From assembly GCA_944990035.1 (NCBI GenBank), contig CALYLX010000145.1, positions 558,001-622,000 of the forward strand: a DNA stretch of 64,000 nucleotides, given 5' to 3'. Shown piece by piece: positions 22,129 to 36,642 of this stretch. Both the position numbers and the translations under genes were made by a program. The DNA is from Clitopilus passeckerianus. Taxonomy: Eukaryota > Basidiomycota > Agaricomycetes > Agaricales > Entolomataceae. The notes under the pieces are model-generated. The model did no database searches. It was given only the letters and a program-made list of their open reading frames with translations, and was not told the origin of the DNA. Position 1 is the first letter of the stretch; each line of letters opens with the position of its first letter.

Positions 22129-25100
22129 TCAATCATCGTTGGTCGCCCTTTTGAGTGTATCTTGCCAGTCGATTGCCAACTTTGTAAGAGTCTTACTCCG
22201 AGCTAGTAGGATATGAGAGAATGCAACCATCAAAAGATGACGACCCCGTACCGAATATGGACAGAACATCCTTGAGCAAATCGCGTTTTGAAAGCCCAAC
22301 AACTGTTGAGGACCACGCTTCTTCTCTCCCAGGTCGGCTGCAACCAAATGATGAACAAATACTCGACAAATTAATAGCCAAGACACGCAAACTCACCAGA
22401 ACACAGGCCCAAATAATTCTTTAATCAGTTCTTCGGCCTTGGCTCTGAATCCTTCCTCTGCGATCTTCTTCGCATATACCAACAAGGCCTGCTTATACTC
22501 CTGAGGACTGTCCAGCAACCTAGCTGAATGCAGCCTTGTCTCCAAATGACCAAGCGTCAGAGCTGTATTCCACCAGCCCGGCCTCTGCTTTTCCATCACG
22601 CTTTCATCCGGGGTAGTGCTGATGCTTCCTTCGATGGAGGCGATGATGCCGCGATTTGCATTCGAGATATTTGCCCGTTGGCGCCCTTGCCATGCGTCCG
22701 AGCCATCCATCCACCACTTTTCCGTAACCTTCACCCAGGTCGAGAGACAAGGGTCATATGAATACACAACATCATTCGAGCAAGTGATGATCGGCGTTCC
22801 ATTCGGCCGTACAGACGCTGCAGTCATCTCCTGGTTCGGCGAGCTCAACAGGCCTGATACTGATACTGGAGGGAAGAATGTTGTTTTATCTTTCACGTTC
22901 CTGCAGAAGATGAGTGATTAGGACACAGAAGGTTGACAACGAAGATCCTTACCAGGAATAAAGCATCCCGCTCGAGGTAACGACTAACAGTGCATTCTTG
23001 TTGACTTCCATGAATGAGCAGGTTACACCAAGTGCCAGTGGTGGCATAAGCCTGATGGACATGTTAGCCAAAGATTTGGTATAAACCAATAGCAACGTGT
23101 CACTGACCTTCTCCCCGTAGGAGAGTAGACATTCACGGTACCGTCCAATGTAGCGGCAGCGCAGAATGTGGGCGTAGCCTTTAGAGCTGTAACTGGCGAT
23201 GGTAGATAATCAAGCCACTGTGTATGCTTGCCGCTAACAAAGAAGACTTCCGTTGGTTCTGGAGGATAAATGAGTATCAGAAACTCTGCAAAAACGAGAG
23301 TGCTCACCAGAAGCCTCAGAGTTACGGCCTTCGAAGGTATCATCACCATCTCCGACTTCCGCAGTCAATGAGTTCAGGAGCGATGGCACGGAGAGTATGG
23401 GGCCCGTGTGCGATGCCTGCCAGGTTGTTGGTATCTGCGAGCTAGCACCCTGTGGCTCGATGGTCTTCACTGGTACGACGTCTCGTTTGCGATCACCGCC
23501 CAACGTCCGCGCCTTGGTCGCCGGCCGAGAGTCATCTGCAAAGTCCATCATGCTGGATGCTTTACGTTTGGCACCGGTATCGATGGTATCTATGGGTACA
23601 TCCAAATCCATCCCCATATCGGCATGTCTCGACCAACTCTCTGGCGCAGCAAATGGTTGTTCGGAGGGGGAAGGGAATCTGTTGCTGTGGGTGAGTTGAG
23701 AAGGACGCCTGGTTGATATCGAAGAATCATCTGCGTGGTACTGCGAAGCGTTCCGTGGAGGCAAAGGTGCTGAAGCAGAGGGAATGCCGTTTGTCGAAGC
23801 ACTTGGGATGCTGTTAAGGTTAGCGCGTTTCTTACCACGCTTCGCCACCAACACGTTTACGCGCTCGCCGTTCCCATTCGCCTTTCCGTTGGGTGGTCCA
23901 AAGCCAACAGGTTGAGATTGTCCGGCCGGTGCAGGTTCAGCTGCAGCGATGTGGGAGTAGCCTGTAGGGAGTTCTGGCATCTGGAATCCAAACTTCCTCA
24001 GGTATTCCTCCTGTGCTGACTGGGGAGCGATTCCTTCCAATTCTTCAGGTTCGAAGTGAAAAACAGCGATGGTCCCGTCAGATGACGCGGCATATAAAGT
24101 CATCCCGTCAGATGACCTGAGAATAAGAAGACGGTCAACTCGAGTAATTTACGTCAAAAAGGTTGGCACTTACCAACTTAAATCCATAATTTGCCGCTCG
24201 AAGACTTCCTTGGCCACGATGAGAGGCCTTGGTGCCTTGGTTTGCCACACCGATACAGATCGATCATCAGCTCCGAGAGCCACGACGGAACATATATTGT
24301 TCGTATGCACGCCGTCTTCCGGGTTTCTGAGGAAGATATGGGGGTTATAGGACTAAAAGAAGTCAATTTCATACCCGGCGATCAATGACACAGAACTTAC
24401 TGCGACTTCCACCGTATTTTCATGGCCGACCAGGCTAATCTCGGATGACCATGTATTGCGTGTAATCACAGCAGCTATGAAAACGAAGCCCTTGTTGTTG
24501 GTCGCGTTTGAAGCCGTGATGTGTGCGCCATCGGGAGACCAGCTGTTGAAAATAAGGATGAGAGGGGGGACACATGCAACATAATCGGTATACCTGCCTT
24601 AACCGCCTGAAGAATGTGCTTCCGGGAGATTCGGCAAATGGCTTGGTTACTTCTGCTCGTAAAGACCAATCTGTGGTATTCCAGATTTTGACCGTCCTGT
24701 CGTCTGATTGAGTGGCAAGAAATTCTCCGACTGGGTCCCAGCATACGCCCTTCACGAAACCCTGATGTTCATCCAATTTTCTGAGCCTTTCTGAATGATG
24801 GGTCAATACTTTTTGGGAGAACGTAAAGCATTGATGTCACTTGCCTAAGGTGAACCCACACCATATCATGACCTTCGAATCCAGTCCCACAGAAGCAAGG
24901 TAGCGATCACCGGGTGACCATGCAACATCGACAACGTCTAAACCAAGTGTTAGCACAGGTAGAAAATTCGGCGATAATACCCTGCATACCACTCTCGTGT
25001 CCTGGTAACCGCTTCATTGGTTTCCATCCCTCTACGTTCACTTCGTCAGAACCCCAAACTCTCCCTTTCGCGTGCCTGTGGATTGAAATTTGAGGATCAA

Positions 25101-25454
25101 GGACTCTACAACTTCGGGAGAGAGAACTCACGGGTCTAAGTCCCAAATCATCACAATCTCATCGTCACTTCCACTTGCAAGCCATCGACCTGAATGTGCC
25201 CAGCGTACCACAAGGACAGGCCCGGTGTGCATGGTTAGGGTGCATAGAGACTTGGGTGGTTTATTGGAGAGTTCGGAAGCGGGGTTCAAGATCGGTTTTG
25301 TGCTCCAAATGCGTATTTTCGCGTCCAAACCACCAGTAGCAATCCTTGAGCCGTCGGGGTGAACATGTATCGAGAATATCGAGAGCCTCTTCGCGTTTTG
25401 GTCGTTCTTTGACGAATCCTTGTGCATCACCCATGCTGGCTTCGTGAAGTGCAT
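22129..25454 (-). CDS. HIR1: Histone chaperone HIR complex subunit Hir1/HIRA
   Basis: A multi-exon gene starts at MHFTKPAWVMHKDSSKNDQNAKR and ends at LKRATNDD. The first half is a seven-bladed WD40 propeller; visible blades include HPDGSRIATGGLDAKIRIW, WLASGSDDEIVMIWDL, LPGHESG, RYLASVGLDSKVMIW, FLATQSDDRTVKIW, GADDRSVSVW and MTLYAASSDGTIAVF. A disordered Ser/Pro/Lys linker follows. The second half is the HIRA-specific domain (WLDYLPSPVTALKATP, FCAAATLDGTVNVYSPTGRR, WWNTALTLGHLETRL, LIKELFGPVFC). The C-terminal exon pair is recovered by splicing at 22425 and 22277 (GLSKRDLLKDVLSIF, SKTLTKLAIDWQDTL). Hir1 acts in the nucleus in replication-independent deposition of H3-H4 and repression of histone genes. 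Confidence 0.93.
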
Positions 25455-26325
25455 CTCTGCTTAACTGGGATGCAGTTGAGGGTCTGGTGCCGTGAAGATT
25501 CAAACCGAGCCCGTGGGTTCCAGAGACAGTGTGAATAACAGAGGCCTCGGGTAGTGTTGCTCACCGTCGTTGACAGTGGACTCGAGAAGGCAGATCTGCC
25601 AATGCATCACGTGATGGGTAAACAGCCTTCGCGTGCGTCTGCACCGTGACTCTGCAGTGCTTTCTTTCAGGAGTCTTTGCTTTTTGCAAGATGTCTGCCC
25701 ACACTCGCCATGGTCCCTGCTTACAACATTGACAATCACAAATAGCCATTGTTTAACGGCTATAATTTAAAGCCGCGTTACCCTGAAGGTTCAAGATAAG
25801 CGTAATAACCAAGTTCTGCCTGGAATTGCGCAACATCTGCTGGCTATGAGGACATTGATGAAGAACGCTAACTCCTCACCCGGCAGGGCTTCGATCAGAC
25901 TCTCAGCCATTCAGCCAGCCGCACGTTGCTCTTCTCTGTCAACTTAACAATTCTCCTCACACCTTTGATCAAGCTTCAAATACATCGCTACCTGACAGTC
26001 CTCACCGCCATCATGCATTGGATAAACAGGGACCAGGACGCTTGCTGTATAAACATCAAGGAAATTATGAACGTTATGGCATCATCGAACGTCTCAAAGA
26101 GATAATTCTCCACGGAAACATAACGTTTGCCCTTGTGACTTCGGCCGACTCCCCACAAACCGCCATCTAATCTTGCCGCATACGCCAGGTAGCCGCTGAA
26201 TGGTGTGCTTCTTAGACTTCAGAGGCGCATGGAACCTGGTGCCTAATTATGTTGGAAATATTTAAGCAGAGAAGTTTCTTATCTATGGAGATGAGCCAAC
26301 GCCCTCCAGTTCCTTGCTTTTCGTC
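25455..26325. promoter_or_regulatory. Divergent intergenic region
   Basis: This 871-bp region lies between the starts of HIR1 and the MFS gene. A CTATAATTTAAAG stretch near 25759 is the only TATA-like element noticed. No gene is supported. Confidence 0.35.
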
Positions 26326-28660
26326 ATGGTCACCACGGAGAAGCTAGAGAAGGATACCACTCCTCGCGACAGCCCCGGCTCTTCAATCTACGAGAAGAAA
26401 GAAGTAGATGCCAAGGCCTTCTCTGTCGCAAGTGACGACCTCGTTGACGCAGAGCCAGAGCCTTTCAAGTTCACCCAGTGGCTGCTGGGTAGGACCAAGA
26501 AAGACGACTCGGCAGCCACTGCGACCAGGCGCTCGGTATACGATGACCCCGATCTTGCTGAACATTATTGGCCGAAGGCTAATTATGAGAACATCCACCG
26601 TTTCGACCCTAAGGCTCGCTGGACTTACAAAGAAGAAAGGGTATGTACTTCGTGTTGCTCTGAAGGGCTCCTGGATTGACGACTTCTAGGCTTTGGTCAG
26701 AAAAATCGACTGGAAGGTCATGTTATGGGGTCAGTGCCTATCTGCTCTGACGTCGCTTTTCTAACGCACTTGTCTGTTCTCATTAGCTGCCATAAGCTTC
26801 TCTGCCCTCAACCTTGACCGCAACAACTTGTCGCAAGCCAACACGGACAATTTTCTCCCCGATCTCGGCTTGACGACTAATGGTGAGCAGTAATACCTAC
26901 TCTTGCCGATGATCCAGCCTTCTGATCTCTCGTTAGACTTCAATCTGGGCAACACTGTCTTCCGTGTTTCATTCTTGTGTGCCGAGTTACCCTCTCAGCT
27001 AGTGTCCAAAAGAGTCAGTCAACGCAGCACTAATCTCGTTGACACGAAGCTTATGACAGGCATTCTCCAGCTCGGACCTGATCGTTGGATTCCGATACAG
27101 ATGTGTCTGTGGTCAATTGTGACGCTCGCTCAATTCTGGCTCTCAGGGCGAAGCTCTTTCCTGGCCTGCCGCGCCCTACTTGGATTCATCCAAGGCGGGT
27201 TCATCCCTGACCTTATCCTCTACTTATCATGTACGTCGGTTTCCATTCTCTCAACCAAGCATGCGATGGCATTAACACGGCCACCCAAATATAGACTTTT
27301 ACACTAAGAACGAGCTACCTTTCCGTCTTGCGTTGTTCTGGATATCCTCAAACGTCTGCACAATCGTCGGCAGCTTCATTGCATTTGGCGTTCTTCGACT
27401 CAGAGGCCACCTCGGTAGAGCTGGGTGGCGATGGTTGTTCCTCGTGGAGTACGCCTGCCCCTTTCATCTGCCCTCTTTACTCCGCATCTGACATTCTCTA
27501 CTTGCAGGGGCCTCCTAACGTTCACCATCGGCGTGGCTACATTCTTTAGAATGCCGCCATCCCCTACTCAGACCAAAAGATGGTATCGCCCTAAAGGATG
27601 GTTTACTGAGCGAGAGGAAGTCATCGCGGTTTCTCGTATTTTGCGCGACGATCCCACTAAAGGAGACATGCACAACCGCGAGGGGCTCACGATTAAAAGG
27701 CTCTGGACTGCTGTCTGCGATTATGATCTTTGGCCTTTATATATCGCGTAAGCACCCGTTACCTCTTCATTGCGTGCAGATGCTAACAATGCTTTCTAGC
27801 GGACTCATGTTTGGCATCCCTGTTAGCACCCCACAGACGTACTTGACACTATCCCTTCGCAACATTGGGTAGGTTCCCCGTAATCATAAACACTTGGTCA
27901 GGCGCTAATGCACGAATAGGTTCAATACATTCCAGACCAATTTACTTGCAATTCCATCCAACGTCGCCGGAATGATCACCATGTTCCTTATTACACTCTT
28001 ATCAGAGACGGTAAATGACCGAACTTGGGTGGCCAGTCTGGAGAACCTTTGGGCTCTTCCATTCCTGATTTCACTTCGTGCCCTGGATAACCCGAGTCCA
28101 TGGGTCTACTTCGTAAGTTCGACACTCGTACATCAGGTACTTGCGCTGATACTCCAATCTGCTCAGGGCATAGCATCGGGTCTCCTGTCATATCCATACA
28201 CGCACCCTATACAAGTTGCATGGTGCTCTCGTAACTCTGGAGCCGTCGCAAGTCGCACGGTCAATGCTTCATTGTACAACATGTTTGTGCAAGCCTCCGC
28301 CGTTGTCGCAGCCCAGATCTACCGCAAAGACGACGCCCCGCAATGTAAGTGATAGCGCTGAGTCCAATACCACTGCTATTTTTCTTATCAGCCTACCCTC
28401 AGATCGCCGTGGAAATGCCGTCCTTATTGGCATAACCTTGTTCAACATCCTCATCATGTATCCTGGCATCAAAGCTTACTACGTCTGGAAGAATAAGCAA
28501 AGGGATAAGAAATGGAATGCCATGACTTCGCAGGTAAATCTGATTGATCAAGTTAGCTCTTCACAAGTTCTAACACTCGTCACAACAGGAAAAGGCCCAC
28601 TATCTCAGCACTACGAAGGACATTGGAAATAGACGACTAGACTTCCGCTTCGCTCATTAA
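26326..28660 (+). CDS. MFS transporter, Dal5/allantoate permease (ACS) family
   Basis: A multi-exon gene starts at ATG 26326 ([16 protein letters not shown]) and ends at TAA 28658-28660 (RRLDFRFAH). Exon 1 ends at 26640 and exon 2 starts at 26690. After a long charged N-terminus come helices in the order expected for anion:cation symporters: [20 protein letters not shown] with the family's DRxNL, then a [20 protein letters not shown] motif and [15 protein letters not shown] large central loop ([22 protein letters not shown]) and six more helices follow. Family members import allantoate, pantothenate, nicotinate or similar carboxylates. The substrate here cannot be read from sequence. Plasma membrane is expected. 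Confidence 0.88.
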
Positions 28661-29019
28661 ATACGGCGTCCACAAAGGTTTCCCGTGTAGATTAAGGAGT
28701 TTGATTATCCTGTGTACCATTCATTCTAAGCTAAATATGAATTCAGAAATTCTTGAGCCTTGCTGATTGCTCCCTTGCAAGGCGCTCGCAATAAGCGCCA
28801 AGAGTTGGGTACCAGTACTTGAGCCCCCAAATCAAACAAAGACAAAGCTACAACGGGCCGAGACGCCTGAAAGTAAACTCGCGATTATCTCGTTCAGGCG
28901 CCTCAGGACCATACCCGCCTCCGACGGCAATCCATAAGTAGAAAGTGTCATATGTTCACCCCCAAGTGCAAGGAGGATCAGTGGTAGCCGTCAAGGTTGC
29001 TACTCTCCCTCGAACTACC
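28661..29019. other. Intergenic region before the D-amino-acid oxidase gene
   Basis: 359 bp; it presumably holds the promoter of the following gene. Nothing specific was seen. Confidence 0.3.
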
Positions 29020-30437
29020 ATGTCAGATAACAAGAAGCAGGTGGTCGTCCTCGGTGCTGGTGAGTCTGGAAGTGGAATGGACAAACGGGACGAGCTAATC
29101 TTTTCTAGGCGTCGTCGGTCTTACGACCGCTTTAAAGATCCAGGAGGCCGGAGGATATGATGTTACCATCGTCGCCGAGGTCATCCCCTCCGATCCGAAG
29201 ACAATCAGATACACCAGTCCATGGGCAGTGAGTGCAAGAACTGGCCAAGCAAGAATCGGCCTTAGAATATTGACAGGGTGCACATCACGTTCTCAATTGG
29301 ACTGAGGACGATAGACAGCAGCGTGAGTGTCTTCACGATCAATACCAGACTTCTGCTGAACCATTGTCTCCAGAAATGGACATGGATACCTTCAAGATTA
29401 TGTGGGAGATGTCCAAGCCTGGCTCTGATACGGAACATCTCTTCCTTCGCCTAGATCAGACGGAATACTTCAAAGCGAAAGAGTTCGTCCCACCACTGGA
29501 ATGCATGCCCGATGTTGGTAGACTTGCCCCATCCACAGACATCGCCTGCTCACTATGCTCCGTAGTTCAAAATCATTGAGGCTGATCAGCTCCCACCCGG
29601 CGTCGTTTATGGCCTGAACTTCAAGACAGTCACAATTGATACACCTGTATACCTTCAATACCTTGCCGACCGTTTCCCTAACAGCGGTGGCAAGATTGTC
29701 AAAGCCTCCGTCCAACACATTCAGCAGATAGTTGATGGTGGTGCCAACATCTTCTCAAAAGACGGAGCGGCAGCCCCTCCCGATGCCGTTGTGGTTTGTA
29801 CTGGTCTGGGAACGCGTTTCCTCGGAGGTGTGGAAGACAAGACAATGTTCCCTATCCGAGGGCAAACCGTCATTATTCGTGCACCTTGGGTGAGGTTCGG
29901 AAGAACCCTCGGCGAGCCGGATGGTACTTGGACATATGTTATCCCTAGGAGGAGTGGAGACGTGATTTTAGGCGGCAGTAAAGGTGTCAACGACTGGTAT
30001 GCTACCCACAGTCCAGTGTCAGGATTCTCCTAACATCGTTTTCCTCCTCAGGTTCCCTCGTCCTCGCCCCGAAACAACACGGGATATCCTCGAGCGTAAC
30101 CTTGCAATGTGCCCAGAACTTGCTCCTCCAGAGATTCGGGAGAAGCGAACTCCTACGGTCGATGATCTTCTCCCCCTCATCGTCGAAGAAGGCTGTGGGC
30201 TGCGACCAGCTAGGAAGGACGGTATTCGACTCAAGGTTGAATGGCTCCAAGCAGGCCAGAGCGACAAGAAAGTTGCCATCGTTCATAGTTATGGGTAAGT
30301 GCAGAAATATCTCGCAGCCAGTACTTTCGGGCTGAATCTGAATCTTCCTCAGTCATGGTGGCTATGGATATCAATCGTCGTGGGGTTCAGCGGAGATTGC
30401 ACTCACTCTGCTACATGATGCGCTGAAATCTGCATGA
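29020..30437 (+). CDS. D-amino-acid oxidase
   Basis: A multi-exon gene runs from MSDNKKQVVVLGAG to LLHDALKSA (TGA 30435-30437). The FAD-binding GxGxxG motif (VVVLGAG-VVGLTTALKIQ) is split by the first intron. Other family marks are IRYTSPWAGAHH, VVVCTGLGTRFLGG, FPIRGQTVIIRAPW, WTYVIPRRSGDVILGGS (region of the substrate-binding Arg) and HSYGHGGYGYQSSWGSA (flavin-binding C-terminus). It oxidatively deaminates D-amino acids to keto acids with release of ammonia and peroxide. Many fungal homologues end in a peroxisomal SKL signal. This one ends KSA, which is not a standard PTS1, so location is uncertain. It converges with the kinase gene on its right (93 bp between stops). Confidence 0.92.
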
Positions 30438-30530
30438 ATTCCACAAGTACCGCATTAAATATTGTATCAAGATATCATTACGCAATTATATATTTGAGTG
30501 GGGTTTATTGTAATAGGTTGGCGGTCTTGT

Positions 30531-31933
30531 TTATTCGCAAAGCCAGTCGTGTTTCAGCAGTTGTGCAGCAGTAGGTCGATCTTGCGGACGCAGCTGGATC
30601 ATGCTGTCAAGGAAATCTGCCAGCAAAGGCAGCGACGTTTCGTGCGCGAGAGAAGGCCTATACCAGCCTAGGACCGTTAACATTGGTTCTCCTCCCGGAA
30701 CAAGGTTCGGATTCTTCAGTTTTCCTGAGAGAAAGATGATTAGCTCATTGTCCATTTCCTATCCTCTGCTTTCACTTACCGGTCTTCATGTCAAACAGCT
30801 TTTCGTTGTCCTCCCCACTCTCCAGCAAGTCCGGCGGGAAATGGTCTTTCTGAGCGAAGCACATCATTTGCGTAAGGATATCTTCCACTGGTGTCCAACG
30901 GTCGGTCTTTTCCGGTAAAAACATCGGACCTCTGATTATTAGTTCGAAGGCCTGGAGAATGACGATGCGATATCAGCGTTTATTACCAAGTCGATTCTTT
31001 GAGCGCTTACGATGACGCCTACATTCCAGACGTCCACCGCAGTGGTAAATGGGGCACGAAGGAATACCTCAGGAGCTCGAAGACCGAAAGGCTGGATGAG
31101 GCCATTGAAAGGTTGATCCGCCCAGATTGCTGTAATCTAATCATGAGGTCCAACATACGCAAGGAAATGTCATGGCCAAAGACATACCTGACCCAAGGTC
31201 ACTCAACACCACAGAAGAAGGGCCAATTTGAAGACCTGACAGGTCGAAAGGAACCTCATCAACTGGCAGTTCTTTAACGTTTTCTGGCCTCAGAAGGATG
31301 TTATCGTTCTTGATATCTGCGGTTATTGCCCGTGAACATAGACAATTCGACAACGGAAATCAAGGTACCTGTGTGAATGATGCCGCAATCGTTATGCAAG
31401 AAATCCACTGCACACAATATTTGCCGTATGATTTCTCTGCAAGCAGCCATAGGCCACATCTGGCGCTCTGGCAAAGGTCATGAAAGGTTTTGTAGATTTT
31501 GCAGAGATGATCCAAGCACATCGAGAACTGCACAGACATGAGCGCCATGCTCACTCATAAATGCTTTATGATCGTATAACCGCATAATATTCGGATGAGA
31601 GCCTCGGTGGGCAACCCTTTCCAGAAATTGGACCTCGCGCTGGGCATGTTTTCCGATCGGGGTCGCCTCAGAAGCAATGATTTTCAGTACACATTCGTGG
31701 CCGGTCTGCATATCTTCAGAAAGCCATACAGTTGACCGAGTTCCATATTCAGCCCCAAGTCGCGTTTTAAGGCGGTACCGCTCTGCAAGCAAGTCCCCGT
31801 TGTTCGCAGGATAATGAAGGATATCTCGATTCGGAGACGTAGCCCGTGAAGCTGCTCGGACCGAGCCTGGTGGCTTGGAGATCGACAGCTTCTGTTTCGA
31901 AGGGAAGAGTGACTTGCGAAAGCCTGAGAACAT
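30531..31933 (-). CDS. SRPK-like Ser/Thr protein kinase
   Basis: The gene reads from MFSGFRKSLFPSKQKLS to QLLKHDWLCE. Kinase marks in order: a Gly loop (RLGAEYGTRSTVWLSED), the VAIK-equivalent ECVLKII, the catalytic loop FLHNDCGIIHTDIKNDNILL (split by an intron after HT), DLG in place of DFG (SDLGS), RAPEVFLRAPF as APE motif, and DRWTPVEDIL and DRPTAAQLLKHDW at the C-terminal lobe. The HTD and the short spacer resemble fungal SRPK-type kinases. A large basidiomycete-expanded family has this layout. All catalytic residues appear present. The substrate is unknown. Confidence 0.85.
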
Positions 31934-32447
31934 CTGATGCTAGTCGGCGCAGACAGGGAACCGCATGCTCTCAGATGATGGTCTTATAACCCAAATGGTT
32001 TGTCGGCGCAAAGGCAGGGCTATCTCGTTTCGAGGACAACATTCTGTCCCGAAAGCCAATCCTACCGGGGCCTAATGCACAATGACGCAGTAATGACACG
32101 GCGTATTTCTGAACAACTCCGCGCTAGGTAATTGCGTATCCTTCACGAGGGGTACGACTGCATCCTACGGTCACCTACTGCCACGCTAAAGAGTGGGTAC
32201 TATCGACTCCGGGCCTCCAAAATACAGTTCCTGAGAGTGTTTATGATATTTCTCAAGGGCAGCCAAGGCAGTGTCATGATGGGAGCGAGCGCCAGGCTGC
32301 GCTGGTGGTCCATGCGTAGTCTTGGTTGACACGAGCGGACTTTCAATGCAAACAGGCCAGGTTCCAACAAAGAGTGCTGTTCATTCCCTGTAAATCCCGT
32401 TCCTCCCTCCCTTATTCCGCTCCCTCCTCCCTTGAACCCGCTTTACC
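31934..32447. promoter_or_regulatory. Divergent intergenic region
   Basis: 514 bp between the kinase and PARP-zinc-finger gene starts. It ends in pyrimidine-rich DNA just before the ATG at 32448, as is common in fungal core promoters. Confidence 0.4.
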
Positions 32448-34036
32448 ATGTCCGATAAACCCACTGGATATCGCGTGGAATATTCCGCCAACAACAGAGC
32501 CAAGTGCAAAGGTATGTAAATCAGTTACTGGGTGTTTGTTGACGGCAGTTCGAATAATTGTGGTCACGCACCCTTTACTTGATCTCGTCGCGGTTGAACC
32601 ACTCACTGACGCACTGCATGCATAGGTCCCAAACCATGCCAAGGTTAGCTCAGCGCTACTAGCTACTCAAAACCGCGCTCACAGACGCGTAACTATGCTT
32701 CAGGAACTACTCTGACTAAAGGCACCCTTCGTTTCGGAAGTCTGGTCGACTTCCAAGGCCACACGAGCTTGTGCGTCAATCTCTACGCGTCTTCTCCGTC
32801 GTTGTGTATCCTAAACCACAACCACAAGTGCATGGCGCCACTGGGGCTGCGTCACTAAGAAAATCATCGAGAATGCGAAGAAGTCTCTTGAATCCGCTAA
32901 CGAACTTGACGGCTATGATGAACTAAATGACGAGGATAAGGCGAAGCTCGATACAGCATGGGAGGCTGGTGAGGTCGCTGATGAGGATATTCCTGAAACT
33001 GCTAGGAAGCCAGAGGCGGAGGGGGATGAGGAGGAAAAGCCCAAGAAGAAGGCCACCAAGAAAGCTCCTGCTAAGAAGAAAGTCGAGGAAGCTGACGGTG
33101 AAGAGGCTGAAGAGAAGCCTAAGAAGTCGGGGGCTAAGAAGGCCAAGGTATGATAGCCTCATAGCCTACTCTCTTTGAGATGATAGCTGACTTCATATAC
33201 AGAAGGATGAAGAGGAGGCTGCTGAAGATGGCGAGGATGCTGAAGAAAAGCCTAAGAAGGCTCCCAGAAAGGCCCGCGCAAAGGTTCTACCATTTGCGCT
33301 TCCAATAGAACCCTCTACTGATACCTTCCCTCGACTTCACAGAAAGCCGAGGTGGAGGCTGAAGATGATGATGAGGCTCCTGCACCTAAGAAGCGTGCCG
33401 CTCCTAAGAAGGCTGCTGCAGAGCCCAAGGCGAAAGCAGCTCCCAAGAAACGCGCAACAAAGAAGAAGGTTTGACCCGTCTTTTTCAACAAGGGTATTCG
33501 CAAACTGACTTCAACCTGTCATTTAGCCTGCAGAAGATGAAGGCTCTGGTGAAGACTTCAGCGCAGAGCTAGATGCAGTTCCTGCCCAGGCCGACGATGA
33601 CGAGGAAGAAGTCGAGGAAGAGAAGCCCAAGAAGAAGGCACCTGTTTCCAAGAAAGCAGCAGCTAAAAAAGATACCGCTGAAGAGAAGGCGCCAGCGAAG
33701 AAGCCCAGGTCAACGAAGAAGGTTGCTCCTAAGAAGGTATGAACATCCCTGACGACCTCGACCCATGTGTTTATTGCGATTACACACCAGGATGCCGATG
33801 GCGATGAGGAGATGGCCCCCGTCGAGGAGAAGGAAGAGGAAGAGAAGGAAGAGACTGGCAAGAAGCGCAAGGTAATATCAGCATCCATTGATCATTCGTT
33901 GGGGCAGCTGCTGAGGTACTTTCCCACTCAACAGAAGCCCTCAAGTTCTGCTGCCACCAAGCCGGCCTCCAAGAAGGCTAAGCCCGCTTCCAGAGCCAAG
34001 AAGAGCAAGGAAACTGTTGAAGAGGATGAAGAGTGA
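32448..34036 (+). CDS. PARP-type zinc-finger, lysine-rich nuclear protein
   Basis: A multi-exon gene starts MSDKPTGYRVEYSANNRAKCK. After splicing, the N-terminus is one PARP-type zinc finger (CKGPKPCQGTTLTKGTLRFGSLV...SFAWRHWGCVTKKII) with the expected Cys2-His-Cys ligands. The finger is spread over four exons. The rest is made of long acidic and KKAxxK/PKKK blocks interrupted by small introns and ends in KSKETVEEDEE. PARP fingers sense DNA breaks. A stand-alone finger with a histone-H1-like tail, with no catalytic PARP domain, suggests a chromatin or DNA-nick-binding protein. Low complexity makes exact exon limits in the tail less certain. Confidence 0.85.
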
Positions 34037-34322
34037 TCTAATTGCTCTTCCTTTACTTACGAGGATACCATCCTTGCCTGTTCGTAGTTATTTCTTTCAT
34101 ATTCGCTGTCGTACGCTTTCCTACCTATCGCATGTATTTATTGCCCAAAAATGTCTGAAATCGTGCCAATCGCGACTCCGTTCACGATCATAATCTTCTC
34201 CTGATTGTCGAGATAAGATCGCGAAAATCTTCGTCTTGTGTCGGAATTACCAAATAAGGGTCGCACATGTATCTTTTGACTCAACTTTTGACTCGAAAAA
34301 TCGAGTCAGAAATTTTGATTGC

Positions 34323-36642
<2,320 letters not shown>
